DNA of 64,000 bases, taken from contig NZ_FMCV01000004.1 in assembly GCF_900091565.1 (NCBI RefSeq), positions 248,001 through 312,000 on the forward strand, in the 5' to 3' direction. The notes beneath the pieces are model-generated. The model searched no databases. It was not told the origin of the DNA and was given only the letters and a program-made list of their open reading frames with translations. Below, one piece after another: positions 54,305-62,725 of this stretch. A program made the translations under genes and the position numbers. Positions within the stretch are counted from its first letter, which is position 1. The number at the start of each line of letters is the position of its first letter. The DNA is from Micromonospora marina (GTDB lineage Bacteria > Actinomycetota > Actinomycetes > Mycobacteriales > Micromonosporaceae).

Positions 54305-55128
54305 TCCCCGCCGTGCTGTACGCCATCCCGGCGTTCCTGCTCCTGATCGTCGTCGAGGCGGTCTCCTACCGCTTCCTGCCCGACGACGACGAACGCGGCT
54401 ACGAGCTGCGCGACACCACCACCAGCCTGTCGATGGGGCTGGGCAGCCAGATCATCGGCTTCCCCTGGAAGCTGCTCACAGTCGGTGTCTTCGCGGCGCT
54501 GTGGACCGTCGCGCCGGTGCACCTGTCCCCCGGTGACTGGTGGACCTGGGTGATCCTGTTCTTCGCCGACGACCTGGCCTACTACTGGTTCCACCGCTCG
54601 CACCACGAGGTACGCGTGCTCTGGGCCAGCCACGTCGTGCACCACAGCAGCGTCTACTACAACTTCTCGACCGCGTTGCGGCAGAGCTGGACGCCGATGA
54701 CGTCGCTGCCGTTCTGGCTGGCGCTGGCGCTGCTCGGCATCCCGCCGTGGATGATCTTCCTCCAGCAGTCGGTCAGCCTGCTCTACCAGTTCTTCCTGCA
54801 CACCGAGCGGGTCAAGGTGCTGCCCCGGCCGATCGAGTGGATCTTCAACACGCCGTCGCACCACCGGGTCCACCACGGCTCGAACACCGAGTACCTGGAC
54901 CGCAACTACGGCGGCATCCTGATCATCTGGGACCGGCTGTTCGGCACGTTCGAGCCGGAGCGGGCCACCGCGCGCTACGGCCTGACCAAGAACATCGGCA
55001 CCTACAACCCGCTGCGAGTGGCCACCCACGAGTTCGCCGCGATCTGGTCCGACGTACGCCGGGCCGACTGCTGGCGGCACCGCCTCGGCTACCTGTTCGG
55101 CCGTCCCGGTTGGCAGCCGGCCCGATGA
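54301..55128 (+). CDS. Fatty acid hydroxylase superfamily (sterol desaturase-like) membrane enzyme
   Basis: The 275-residue di-iron membrane oxygenase has four to five helices. The eight-histidine set is visible in [34 protein letters not shown] and [10 protein letters not shown], which bind the iron pair. Typical reactions are hydroxylation or desaturation of lipids; one branch is the animal alkylglycerol monooxygenase (TMEM195). The neighbours are a FadR-type regulator (ATGA overlap) and a YhhN/TMEM86-type gene (ATGA overlap). The pairing with a lysoplasmalogenase-like gene favours an ether-lipid substrate. That is an inference. Confidence 0.88.
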   Translation: MIPAVLYAIPAFLLLIVVEAVSYRFLPDDDERGYELRDTTTSLSMGLGSQIIGFPWKLLTVGVFAALWTVAPVHLSPGDWWTWVILFFADDLAYYWFHRSHHEVRVLWASHVVHHSSVYYNFSTALRQSWTPMTSLPFWLALALLGIPPWMIFLQQSVSLLYQFFLHTERVKVLPRPIEWIFNTPSHHRVHHGSNTEYLDRNYGGILIIWDRLFGTFEPERATARYGLTKNIGTYNPLRVATHEFAAIWSDVRRADCWRHRLGYLFGRPGWQPAR

Positions 55129-55793
55129 GGCGGCTGCTGCCCCTGTTCGGGCTGGTCGCCGCCGTCGAACTCGTCGGGGTCGCGCTCGACTCGACGGTGC
55201 TCCAGTGGCTGGCCAAGCCGCTGCTCGCGCCGGTGCTGCTGGCGTACCTCTGGGCGCACCGGCGCAGCGTCGACGCGGTGGCGGTCGGCCTGGTCGCCGC
55301 CACCGCGGGCGACGTCGCCCTGCTCCTGGAGGGCGACACCGCGTTCCTGGCCGGCATGGGCTTCTTCCTGGTCACCCAGGTCGCGTTCAGCACCGCCTTC
55401 GCGCGGCACCGGCGCGCGCCGGTCGCGGCACGGGCGGGCTACCTGCTCGCCTGGGCCGGGGTGAACGCGCTGCTCTGGGGCATGCTGGGACCGCTGCGGC
55501 TGCCGGTGCTCGGCTACAGCCTGGCGCTGTGCCTGATGGCCGCCGCGGCGACCGGGGTGTCCGCGCGGGTCGCCGCGGGCGGGGCGTTCTTCCTCGTCTC
55601 CGACCTGCTCATCGGCGTGGGAGCGGCCGGGGTCGATCTGCCCGGCGGGGGTCTGCTGGTGATGACCACCTACTGCGCCGCGCTGCTGCTGATCACCACC
55701 GGCTGGGTGGCCGCGACGCGACCGGCGACCGGCCCGCAGCCGCCGACGGCGGGTACCCTGCTCGCGTGGCCAGGGAGAACGGGCGCAAGCTGA
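55125..55793 (+). CDS. YhhN/TMEM86-family membrane protein (lysoplasmalogenase-like)
   Basis: The 222-residue protein has about eight helices. [67 protein letters not shown] and [11 protein letters not shown] carry the conserved polar residues (Lys, Gly-Asp and Ser-Asp) of YhhN. Animal TMEM86 members hydrolyse the vinyl-ether bond of lysoplasmalogens, and some bacterial members do likewise. It is coupled to the hydroxylase by a 4-base overlap. The C-terminus overlaps the start of smpB by 28 bases in another frame. Confidence 0.85.
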   Translation: MRRLLPLFGLVAAVELVGVALDSTVLQWLAKPLLAPVLLAYLWAHRRSVDAVAVGLVAATAGDVALLLEGDTAFLAGMGFFLVTQVAFSTAFARHRRAPVAARAGYLLAWAGVNALLWGMLGPLRLPVLGYSLALCLMAAAATGVSARVAAGGAFFLVSDLLIGVGAAGVDLPGGGLLVMTTYCAALLLITTGWVAATRPATGPQPPTAGTLLAWPGRTGAS

Positions 55794-56257
55794 TCGCCTC
55801 GAACAAGAAGGCGCGGCACGACTACGACATCCTCAAGACCTACGAGGCGGGCATCGTGCTGGCCGGCACCGAGGTGAAGTCGCTGCGCGAGGGACGCGTG
55901 TCGCTCGTCGACGCGTTCGCCCAGGAGCGCGACGGCGAGATCATGCTGTACGGCCTGCACATCGCCGAGTACGGCTTCGGCACCTGGACCAACCACGCGC
56001 CCCGGCGCACCCGCAAGCTGCTGCTGCACCGGGTGGAGATCGCCCGGATCCTGGAGAAGCTGCGCGACGGCGGCATCACGCTGGTGCCGCTGTCGATGTA
56101 CTTCGCGGACGGCTGGGCCAAGGTGGAGCTGGGCCTGGCCCGGGGCCGCCGGTCGTACGACAAGCGCCAGGCGCTCGCCGAGCGGGACGCGAAGAAGGAG
56201 ATCGCCCGGGAGATGGGCCGCCGCCTCAAGGGCCGGACGGCGGCGCGGCGGGGCTGA
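55766..56257 (+). CDS. smpB: SsrA-binding protein SmpB
   Basis: This is the 163-residue partner of tmRNA in rescuing stalled ribosomes. [60 protein letters not shown] and [16 protein letters not shown] match the beta-barrel. The basic tail ([20 protein letters not shown]) enters the decoding path. The GTG at 55766 is the only sensible start. It lies within the end of the YhhN gene and has no ribosome site; TACCCT (55753-55758) could serve as a -10 for a leaderless mRNA. No ssrA gene is seen directly downstream. Confidence 0.95.
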   Translation: MARENGRKLIASNKKARHDYDILKTYEAGIVLAGTEVKSLREGRVSLVDAFAQERDGEIMLYGLHIAEYGFGTWTNHAPRRTRKLLLHRVEIARILEKLRDGGITLVPLSMYFADGWAKVELGLARGRRSYDKRQALAERDAKKEIAREMGRRLKGRTAARRG

Positions 56258-56301
56258 GCGCACTGCCTTTCCGTCCCAAGGCCGGTAGCACGCTGGCGCA
56301 C

Positions 56302-56848
56302 ATGACCGACCTGACCCGGAACCCGCCGCTCCGCGAGCAGCTCACCTGGCACTGGACCCACCAGTTGCGCGACCGCCTCGCCGGGCTCACCGACGCGGAA
56401 TACCCCTGGGAGCCGGTCCCCGGCTGCTGGAACCTGCGCCCGCGTGCCGGCGGTGGCACTCCGGCGATCGACTTCGCGATGCCGCAGCCCGACCCGCCGC
56501 CGTTCATCACCATCGCCTGGCGGCTCGCCCACGTCATCGTCGGCGTGCTGGCCGTACGCAACGCGTCGCACTTCGGCCGCCCGCCCACCGACTACCTCGT
56601 TCCCCTACTCCCCGACCGCGGCCGGGGCGCTGGCCCAGCTCGACGAGGAGTACGCCACCTGGACGGCCGGGGTCGAGGTGCTCGGCGAGGAGGGCCTGGC
56701 CCGGCCCTGCGGCCCGGCCGAGGGGCCGTTCGCCGACGTCCTGCTGGCGACGCTCGTGCGGCACATCAACCAGGAGGTGATCCACCACCTGGCCGAGGTC
56801 TGCCTGCTGCGCGATCTGTACCTGCACACCGGCGGCGGGGACGGTTGA
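56302..56848 (+). pseudogene. DinB-like (mycothiol/bacillithiol transferase fold) protein with frameshift
   Basis: From ATG 56302 the frame gives REQLTWHWTHQLRDRLAGLT, PWEPVPGCWNLRPR, ITIAWRLAHVIVGVLAVRNA and HFGRPPTDYL. The rest of the domain continues in another frame from about 56600 (SYSPTAAGALAQLDEEYA, TLVRHINQEVIHHLAEVCLL, RDLYLHTGG), ending at 56848. A small indel near 56597-56602 explains the shift. The metal-binding His set (HWTH, RLAH, VIHH) is complete if the two frames are joined. It may be a recent mutation or a sequencing error. Confidence 0.8.
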
Positions 56849-56852
56849 GGTG

Positions 56853-59093
56853 TCAGGCCGGGGCCGCCTCGCGCAGTGCGCGTGCCGTGGCGGTGCCGGT
56901 GATGTCCGCGACCGGGCCCTGGTAGAGGATCCGCCCACCGCGCCGGCCGGGCCCGGGGCCGAGGTCGATCAGCCAGTCGGCCCGCCGGATGACGTCCAGG
57001 TGGTGTTCGACGACGACAACGGTGTGCCCGCGGTCGATGAGCGCGCCGAGCACCTCCAGGAGCGTGTCGACGTCGCGCAGGTGCAGCCCGGTCGTCGGCT
57101 CGTCGAGGACGTAGAGCGTGGGACCGGCGGCGACACGCAGCTCCCTGGCGATCTTGACACGCTGGCACTCGCCGCCAGAGAGGGTGGACAACGGCTGGCC
57201 GAGCCGGAGGTACCCGAGTCCGGCCTCGTCCAGGTGGCCGAGCGCGGCGGCGATCGTCGCGTCGCCGAGCCGGTGGAGCGCCTCGGTGACGGTGAGGTCG
57301 TCCACGTCCGCGATCGACAGCCCGTCGACCCGGTGACGCAGCGCCTCGGCGGTGAAGCGGCGCCCCCGGCAGCCGTCGCACGTCGTCTCCTGACCGTCGA
57401 GGAAGGCCAGGTCGGTGTAGCGGACGCCGAGCCCTCCGCAGTCGGGGCAGCCGCCTGCGGAGTTGGGGCTGAACAGGGCGGCCGGCACGCCGTTGCGCCG
57501 GGCGAACAGCCGCCTGATCGCCGCTGCCACGCCGGTGTAGGTGACCGGTGTGGAGCGCCGGCCGGCGCTCACCGGCCGCTGGTCGACCGACACGCCCCCG
57601 TGCTGGGCGAGCAGCTCCGCGGCGAGGCTGGACTTGCCGGACCCGGCGACGCCGGTGAGGACGGTCAGTACGCCGGCCGGGATGTCGACGGTCAGGTTCC
57701 GCAGGTTGTTGCGGGTGGCGCCGGTGACTGTGTGCCGGCCGCGAGCTGTGCGGGGAGCGGCGGGCTCCGGCCGGGGACGGGACAGCGCCGCGGCGGTGGG
57801 TGTGGCGGCCCGGCGCAGCCCGGCGAACGTGCCCTGGAACACCAGCTCGCCACCTCGGTCCCCGGCACCCGGCCCGATCTCGACCACCCGGTCGGCGACC
57901 GCCATCACGGCGGGGTCGTGCTCGACGACCAGGACCGTGTTGCCCTTGTCCCGGAGCCGGCGCAGCAACGTCGTCATCGCTTCCACGTCGGCGGGGTGCA
58001 GTCCGACGGTCGGCTCGTCGAACACGTACAGCATCTCGATCAGGCTGCTGCCCAGGTGCTTGACCGTCTTCACCCGCTGCGACTCGCCACCGGACAGCGT
58101 CGTGGTGACGCGGCCGAGGTGCAGGTAGCCGAGCCCGATGGTGACCATCGCGTCCAGGCGCGCCCGGAGCGCGGCGACGACCGGCGCCACCGCCGGTTCG
58201 GTCACGCCGGGCACCCAGTCGGCCAGCTCGCCGATCTCCATCCGGGCCAGCTCACCGATGGTCCGCCCCCGTACGGTGGCGCTGCGGCTCTCCGGCTTGA
58301 GCCGGTCGCCGCGGCAGTCCGGGCACCCGTCCGAGCGGGTGAACCGGGCGATCACCTCCCGCTTCCGGTCGGAAAGATGGTCCGGGGTACGCAGATAGAT
58401 CCGCTCGAACCGCTCGACCACGCCCTCGTAGTCCTTCGGCACGCCGCCGCCGAGCCGGGCCGCCCGCTCGCCCCCGTACAACAGCGCCTCCCGCTGCTGC
58501 GCGGTCCAATCGCGCAGCGGGGTGTCGGCGTCGAACCCGCCGACGCTCGCGTACCGGTCGTACCAGTAGCCGCCGTCGCCGAAGCCGGGCAGCAGGATCG
58601 CGCCGTCCTTGAGCGATCGGTCCGGGTCGAGGAAGCGCTCGACGGCGCTGACCACGACCTCGCCGAGTCCCGCGCACGTCGGGCACATGCCGGCCGGGTC
58701 GTTGAAGGAGAAGTGGTTCGACTCCCCCACGTACGGCCTGCCGACGCGGGAGAACAGCAGGCGCAGGTAGGTCCAGGCGTCAGTGGCCGTGCCGACGGTG
58801 GACCGGGCGTTGCCGCCGAGCCGGCGCTGGTCGATCACCACCACCGGGGAGAGGCCGTCGATCCGGTCGGCCTCGGGCCGGCGCCATCTGGGCAGCCGGT
58901 TACGGGTGAACGGTGGGAACGTCTCGTTGAGCTGGTGGCCGGCCTCGGCCGCGACGGTGTCGAACACCAGCGACGACTTGCCCGAGCCGGACAGGCCGAC
59001 GAACACGGTGACCCGCCCCCGGGGGACGTCCAGGTCGACGGACTTGAGGTTGTGCGTCCGGGCGCCCCGGATCCGGATGCTGCGTTGTGCCAT
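56853..59093 (-). CDS. UvrA-like ABC protein (DrrC/UvrA2-type)
   Basis: The 746-residue protein has two ABC modules. Walker A motifs are [20 protein letters not shown] and [19 protein letters not shown]. Signatures are [20 protein letters not shown] and [18 protein letters not shown], each with Walker B ([24 protein letters not shown]). Zinc motifs [27 protein letters not shown] and CDGCRGRRF are present. It is shorter than UvrA (about 950) and lacks the UvrB-binding insert. Such proteins occur in drug-producing actinomycetes and may protect DNA from intercalators. It is divergent from a WYL regulator. Confidence 0.88.
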   Translation of the reverse strand: MAQRSIRIRGARTHNLKSVDLDVPRGRVTVFVGLSGSGKSSLVFDTVAAEAGHQLNETFPPFTRNRLPRWRRPEADRIDGLSPVVVIDQRRLGGNARSTVGTATDAWTYLRLLFSRVGRPYVGESNHFSFNDPAGMCPTCAGLGEVVVSAVERFLDPDRSLKDGAILLPGFGDGGYWYDRYASVGGFDADTPLRDWTAQQREALLYGGERAARLGGGVPKDYEGVVERFERIYLRTPDHLSDRKREVIARFTRSDGCPDCRGDRLKPESRSATVRGRTIGELARMEIGELADWVPGVTEPAVAPVVAALRARLDAMVTIGLGYLHLGRVTTTLSGGESQRVKTVKHLGSSLIEMLYVFDEPTVGLHPADVEAMTTLLRRLRDKGNTVLVVEHDPAVMAVADRVVEIGPGAGDRGGELVFQGTFAGLRRAATPTAAALSRPRPEPAAPRTARGRHTVTGATRNNLRNLTVDIPAGVLTVLTGVAGSGKSSLAAELLAQHGGVSVDQRPVSAGRRSTPVTYTGVAAAIRRLFARRNGVPAALFSPNSAGGCPDCGGLGVRYTDLAFLDGQETTCDGCRGRRFTAEALRHRVDGLSIADVDDLTVTEALHRLGDATIAAALGHLDEAGLGYLRLGQPLSTLSGGECQRVKIARELRVAAGPTLYVLDEPTTGLHLRDVDTLLEVLGALIDRGHTVVVVEHHLDVIRRADWLIDLGPGPGRRGGRILYQGPVADITGTATARALREAAPA

Positions 59094-59130
59094 TGCCGGA
59101 CCGTACGACGGGATGTGGCCGGAAACTGGC

Positions 59131-59143
59131 CGCGATCATCGCG
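59131..59143. promoter_or_regulatory. Palindrome CGCGAT-C-ATCGCG in the uvrA-like/WYL gap
   Basis: A perfect 13-base palindrome lies 12 bases before the WYL start. GGCC-N7-GGCC stands beside it (59117-59131). It probably is the binding site of the WYL regulator or of RNA polymerase-blocking control of both genes. Confidence 0.45.
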
Positions 59144-59154
59144 AGAATGGGGGC

Positions 59155-60114
59155 ATGGCCGACGTCACGCAGCGCATGCTCGCTCTTCTGTCGACGCTTG
59201 AGACCGGCCGGGCGTTCACCGGGGCCGAACTGGCCGCCCGCCTCCACGTCAGCCCGCGCACGCTGCGCCGCGACGTCGAGCGGCTGCGCGGATACGGCTA
59301 CCCGGTGCGGACGCAGCCCGGTCCCGGCGGCCACTACCGGCTCGCCGCCGGGCGAGCGATGCCGCCGCTGGTACTGGAGGACGACGAGGCGGTGGCGACG
59401 CTGGTCGGCCTGGCCACGCTCGCGTCCACCGGCAGCGCGGGTGAGGGCAGTCTCGACGACGCTGCCGCCCGCGCGTACGGCAAGGTCGACCAGTTCCTGC
59501 CGAAGCGGCTGCGGCCCCGCGCCGCAGCCCTGCGCTCCGGCCTGGAGACCGGCGGCTACCCGGTGCCGAGCACCAGTGCGGAAGTAGTGGGCGTGCTCGC
59601 CGACGCAATCCGGCGTCACGAGGTGGTGACGTTCCAGTACACCGGCGCGGCAGGCCCGACGAGCCGGCGCCGGGTCGAGCCGTACCGCCAGGTCCACCAG
59701 CACATGCGCTGGTACCTGCTGGCCCACGACACCGACCGGGACGACTGGCGCGTGTTCCGGACGGACCGGCTTGTCGACCCACAGCTCACAGGGCAGGTCT
59801 TCACCCCCCGTCCGCTGCCCACGGACACCGCGCTGGACTACCTCCGCCAGGGCATGGGGCGGTCGCGGCAGCAGGTGGTGCTGACCGTCGAGGCGCCGCC
59901 GGGGACGGTGGCGGACGCCTTGCGCCACCAGGACGTCGAGCTGGAGCCCTTGGCCGGCGACCGGACCCGCGCGGTGCTGCTGCTCGACTCGTGGCAGTGG
60001 CTGGTGCTGAACCTCGCCTTCCTCGACGCCGACTTCACCGTCGAGGCACCCGCCGAGATGCGCGCGGACTGCCGCGAGTTCGGTGCCCGGCTGCGACGAG
60101 CCGGACGGGAATAA
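59155..60114 (+). CDS. WYL-domain transcriptional regulator (YafY type)
   Basis: The 319-residue regulator has a DeoR-like helix-turn-helix at the N-terminus (MLALLSTLETGRAFTGAELA, RLHVSPRTLRRDVERLRGYG), the WYL domain near residues 140-215 (VTFQYTGAAGPTSRRRVEPY, QHMRWYLLAHDTDRDDWRVF) and a C-terminal WCX domain. WYL domains bind nucleotides or ssDNA and often control DNA-damage or defence genes. The divergent UvrA-like gene fits such a role. The ATG at 59155 follows GGGGG. Confidence 0.88.
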   Translation: MADVTQRMLALLSTLETGRAFTGAELAARLHVSPRTLRRDVERLRGYGYPVRTQPGPGGHYRLAAGRAMPPLVLEDDEAVATLVGLATLASTGSAGEGSLDDAAARAYGKVDQFLPKRLRPRAAALRSGLETGGYPVPSTSAEVVGVLADAIRRHEVVTFQYTGAAGPTSRRRVEPYRQVHQHMRWYLLAHDTDRDDWRVFRTDRLVDPQLTGQVFTPRPLPTDTALDYLRQGMGRSRQQVVLTVEAPPGTVADALRHQDVELEPLAGDRTRAVLLLDSWQWLVLNLAFLDADFTVEAPAEMRADCREFGARLRRAGRE

Positions 60115-60126
60115 ATACAACGTTTC

Positions 60127-60155
60127 TTGTGCATCATCTCTTGTCCGTCTAGCCT
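60127..60155 (+). promoter_or_regulatory. Promoter of the ArsR-MFS operon
   Basis: TTGTGC (60127-60132), 17 bases, TAGCCT (60150-60155), then 6 bases to the GTG start; so the mRNA is probably leaderless. The stretch 60114-60150 is unusually AT-rich for this region. Confidence 0.55.
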
Positions 60156-60161
60156 GTCGGC

Positions 60162-60737
60162 GTGACTGACGGAACCGGCAACCGGCGCGTGAGCGACCCG
60201 CGAGCCATGCGGGCACTGGCCCACCCCACCCGGCTGCGGCTGCTCGGCGAGCTGCGCCTGCGTGGCCCGCAGACGGTCGGCATGCTGAGCGAGCGGACCG
60301 GTGAGGCGGTCGGCTCGGTCAGCTACCACGTCGGCAAGCTCGCCGAGCACGGCTTCGTGACCGCGGCTCCCGAGCTGGCCCGGGACCGGCGCGAGCGGTG
60401 GTGGCGGGCGGCGCACGCCACCACCGACTGGGATCCGCTCGAACTGCTCGACGACCCGGAACGCTGGCTCGCCGGCAACCTGCTGCGCCAAGCCGCCATG
60501 CAGCGCTACGTGGACCGCTACCAGGCGTACCTGGACTCCGAGGCGAGCCTCGACCCCGCGTGGGTCCGCGGCACCACCAGCAGCGACATCGTGCTGCGCC
60601 TGACCCCGGCCGAACTGGTCGAGCTGCGCGACGAGCTGTCCGCGCTGGGCCGGCGATGGCAGGAACGCGGCGCACCCGGCCGGCCCGGCGCCGAGATGGT
60701 CACGCTGATCTGGCAGGCGTACCGGGGGCCGCAGTGA
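60162..60737 (+). CDS. ArsR-like helix-turn-helix regulator
   Basis: The 191-residue regulator has an N-terminal winged helix: DPRAMRALAHPTRLRLLGEL, QTVGMLSERTGEAVGSVSYH and VGKLAEHGFVTAAPELARDR. A helical C-terminus (NLLRQAAMQRYVDRYQAYLD) probably dimerises or binds the ligand. There are no Cys metal ligands, so it is not a metal sensor. The following MFS gene overlaps by GTGA, giving a coupled regulator-exporter pair. The start is a leaderless GTG. Confidence 0.87.
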   Translation: MTDGTGNRRVSDPRAMRALAHPTRLRLLGELRLRGPQTVGMLSERTGEAVGSVSYHVGKLAEHGFVTAAPELARDRRERWWRAAHATTDWDPLELLDDPERWLAGNLLRQAAMQRYVDRYQAYLDSEASLDPAWVRGTTSSDIVLRLTPAELVELRDELSALGRRWQERGAPGRPGAEMVTLIWQAYRGPQ

Positions 60738-62014
60738 ACCGCGACCGCTGGCCCCTGGCCGGGCTGCTGATCGGGCACGCCGTCTCGCTGACCGGCAACG
60801 TGCTCACGCTCATCGCGCTGCCGCTCTACGTGCTGGCCGAGACCGGCTCACCGGCGGCCACCGGGCTGGCCGGGGCGTTCGCCACCGCGCCCGTGGTGCT
60901 CGGCGGCGCGTTCGGCGGCGTGCTCGTCGACCGGATCGGCTACCGGCGTTCCAGCGTGCTCGCCGACGTGATCTCCGGCGGGACGATCGCCGCCGTACCC
61001 CTGTTGCACGCCACCGTCGGCCTGCCGTTCCCGGCGCTGCTGGCCCTGGTCTTCGTCAGCGGGCTGCTCGACACCCCGGGGCAGACCGCGCGCACGGCGC
61101 TGCTGCCGGAGGCGGCGGAGGCGGCCGGGGTGCCGATCGAGCGGGCCGTCGGCTGGGCCGAGGCGACCTCGCGCGGCGCCCGGATGATCGGGGCGCCGGT
61201 GGCCGGCCTGCTGGTCGGCGTGTTCGGCGCGCTGCCGGTGCTCGCGGTGGACGCGGTGACGTTCGGGGTGTCGGCGCTCGTGGTGACGCTGCTGGTGCCG
61301 CGCGGCCTGAACCCGTCCGGCGACGAGAGCGAGCCGGAGGCCGCTGGCTACTGGCGGCAGTTCGCGGCCGGGCTGCGCTTCCTGGTCCGCGAGCCGCTGC
61401 TGCGCGCCATGGTCCTGCTGGTGCTGGTGACCAACCTGTTCGACGCGGCCAAGAGCCAGGTGCTGCTGCCGGTGGTCGCCGAACGGGAACTCGGCGGTCC
61501 GGCGGCGTTCGGCCTGCTGGTGGGCGTCATGGGTGGTGGAGCGCTGGTCGGCTCGCTGGTGTTCAGCGCGATCGGGCACCGGCTGCCCCGCCGGGCCACG
61601 TTCGTCACCGCGTACGTGCTGTGCGGAGCGCCACCACTGTGGGCGCTCGCCGCCGCGCCGCCGCTGCCGGTGGTGGTCGCCGTGGTGGCGCTGGCCGGGC
61701 TGGCCGCCGGCTCGCTCAACCCGCTGATGGGCGCCGTCAAGCTGGAGCGGGTGCCGCCGGCCATGCGGGCCCGGGTGTACGGCGTGATCGGCGCGGGCGC
61801 GTGGGCGGCCATGCCGGCCGGAGCGGTCGGTGCGGGGTTCGCCGCGGACCGGTTCGGCCCCACCTCCACGCTGGTCGTGATGGGTGCCTGCTACCTGCTG
61901 GTGGTGCTGACGCCACTGCTGGGCGGCCCGTGGCGGGACATGCGACGACCCACTGTGGAGCGGCAGCGCGAGCCGGAGCCCACACCGGAACGCCAGCGGG
62001 AAACGCTCCCTTGA
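60734..62014 (+). CDS. MFS transporter coupled to the ArsR-like regulator
   Basis: The 426-residue permease has about twelve helices. LLIGHAVSLTGNVLTLIALP, GGVLVDRIGYRRSSVLADVI (motif A), VFVSGLLDTPGQTARTALLP and GGGALVGSLVFSAIGHRLPR mark it as a drug-exporter-like MFS protein. The C-terminal 25 residues are charged (RRPTVERQREPEPTPERQRE). The GTG start overlaps the regulator's stop, so both are made together. The regulator may sense the exported compound, which is unknown. Confidence 0.87.
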   Translation: MNRDRWPLAGLLIGHAVSLTGNVLTLIALPLYVLAETGSPAATGLAGAFATAPVVLGGAFGGVLVDRIGYRRSSVLADVISGGTIAAVPLLHATVGLPFPALLALVFVSGLLDTPGQTARTALLPEAAEAAGVPIERAVGWAEATSRGARMIGAPVAGLLVGVFGALPVLAVDAVTFGVSALVVTLLVPRGLNPSGDESEPEAAGYWRQFAAGLRFLVREPLLRAMVLLVLVTNLFDAAKSQVLLPVVAERELGGPAAFGLLVGVMGGGALVGSLVFSAIGHRLPRRATFVTAYVLCGAPPLWALAAAPPLPVVVAVVALAGLAAGSLNPLMGAVKLERVPPAMRARVYGVIGAGAWAAMPAGAVGAGFAADRFGPTSTLVVMGACYLLVVLTPLLGGPWRDMRRPTVERQREPEPTPERQRETLP

Positions 62015-62021
62015 CACCGGC

Positions 62022-62651
62022 GTGCCCGCGCCGATGAGCGGGTTCACGGCGGAGCCCATCCCGACCGCACGGCTGAGCCTGCTGCCGCTGGCCGTCGAAC
62101 ACGCCCAGGAGATGGCCGCCGTCCTCGCCGCCCCGGCGCTGCACACCTTCATCGGCGGTGAGCCCGCCACCCCGGCGGCGTTGCGGGCCCGCTACGAGCG
62201 GCTCGTCGCCGGCTCGCCCGACGCGGCCGAGTCGTGGTGCAACTGGATCATCCAGCTCCGGGACGACGGCCGGCTGGCCGGCTTCGTCCAGGCCACCGTC
62301 ACCGCGCCGGTCGGTCCGTCCCGGCACGCCGCCACGGCGGGTGCGAGCGCGGTCGGCCACCGGCACCTCGACGAGTCGACACCGGTCACCGCGGGACCGG
62401 TCGCGGAGATCGCCTGGGTGGTGGGCACACGGTGGCAGGGGCGCGGGATCGCCACCGAGGCCGCCCGTGGGATGGCCGGCTGGCTGGGGCGGCGCGGTGT
62501 GCGTACCCTGATGGCCCACATCCATCCCGACCACCGCGCGTCGGCGGCGGTGGCCACGGCCTGCGGCCTGACCCCCACCGATCTGTGGCAGGACGGCGAG
62601 GTCCGCTGGACCGGTGCAGCCGCCCCGCCACCCCCGCCTGCCCGGAGTTGA
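62022..62651 (+). CDS. GNAT acetyltransferase
   Basis: The 209-residue enzyme starts at GTG 62022 or ATG 62034. TARLSLLPLAVEHAQEMAAV, WCNWIIQLRDDGRLAGFVQA, VAEIAWVVGTRWQGRGIATE and AARGMAGWLGRRGVRTLMAH show a complete acetyl-CoA loop (R-W-Q-G-R-G-I-A). The pattern resembles RimJ/RimL-type N-acetyltransferases. An Ala/Pro-rich tail ends the protein, and its stop codon lies in the first arm of a large inverted repeat. The substrate is unknown. Confidence 0.85.
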   Translation: MPAPMSGFTAEPIPTARLSLLPLAVEHAQEMAAVLAAPALHTFIGGEPATPAALRARYERLVAGSPDAAESWCNWIIQLRDDGRLAGFVQATVTAPVGPSRHAATAGASAVGHRHLDESTPVTAGPVAEIAWVVGTRWQGRGIATEAARGMAGWLGRRGVRTLMAHIHPDHRASAAVATACGLTPTDLWQDGEVRWTGAAAPPPPPARS

Positions 62652-62705
62652 CCAAGGAGTTCGCGTCGGAGACGACGTCGAACCCGGACACGAACTCCTT
62701 GATCA
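62649..62705. terminator. 15-base inverted repeat between convergent genes
   Basis: TGACCAAGGAGTTCG (62649-62663) and CGAACTCCTTGATCA (62691-62705) pair at 14 of 15 positions around a 27-base loop. The GNAT stop TGA is its first three bases. It may be a bidirectional terminator or a dispersed repeat element; the core AAGGAGTTCG seems common in this group. Confidence 0.65.
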
Positions 62706-62725
62706 CCGGGAGCGGCGCCGGGGGG

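Noticed and set aside
56258..56301. tmRNA gene expected after smpB
   Set aside because: Only 44 bases separate smpB from the next gene, and no tRNA-like ends are seen.
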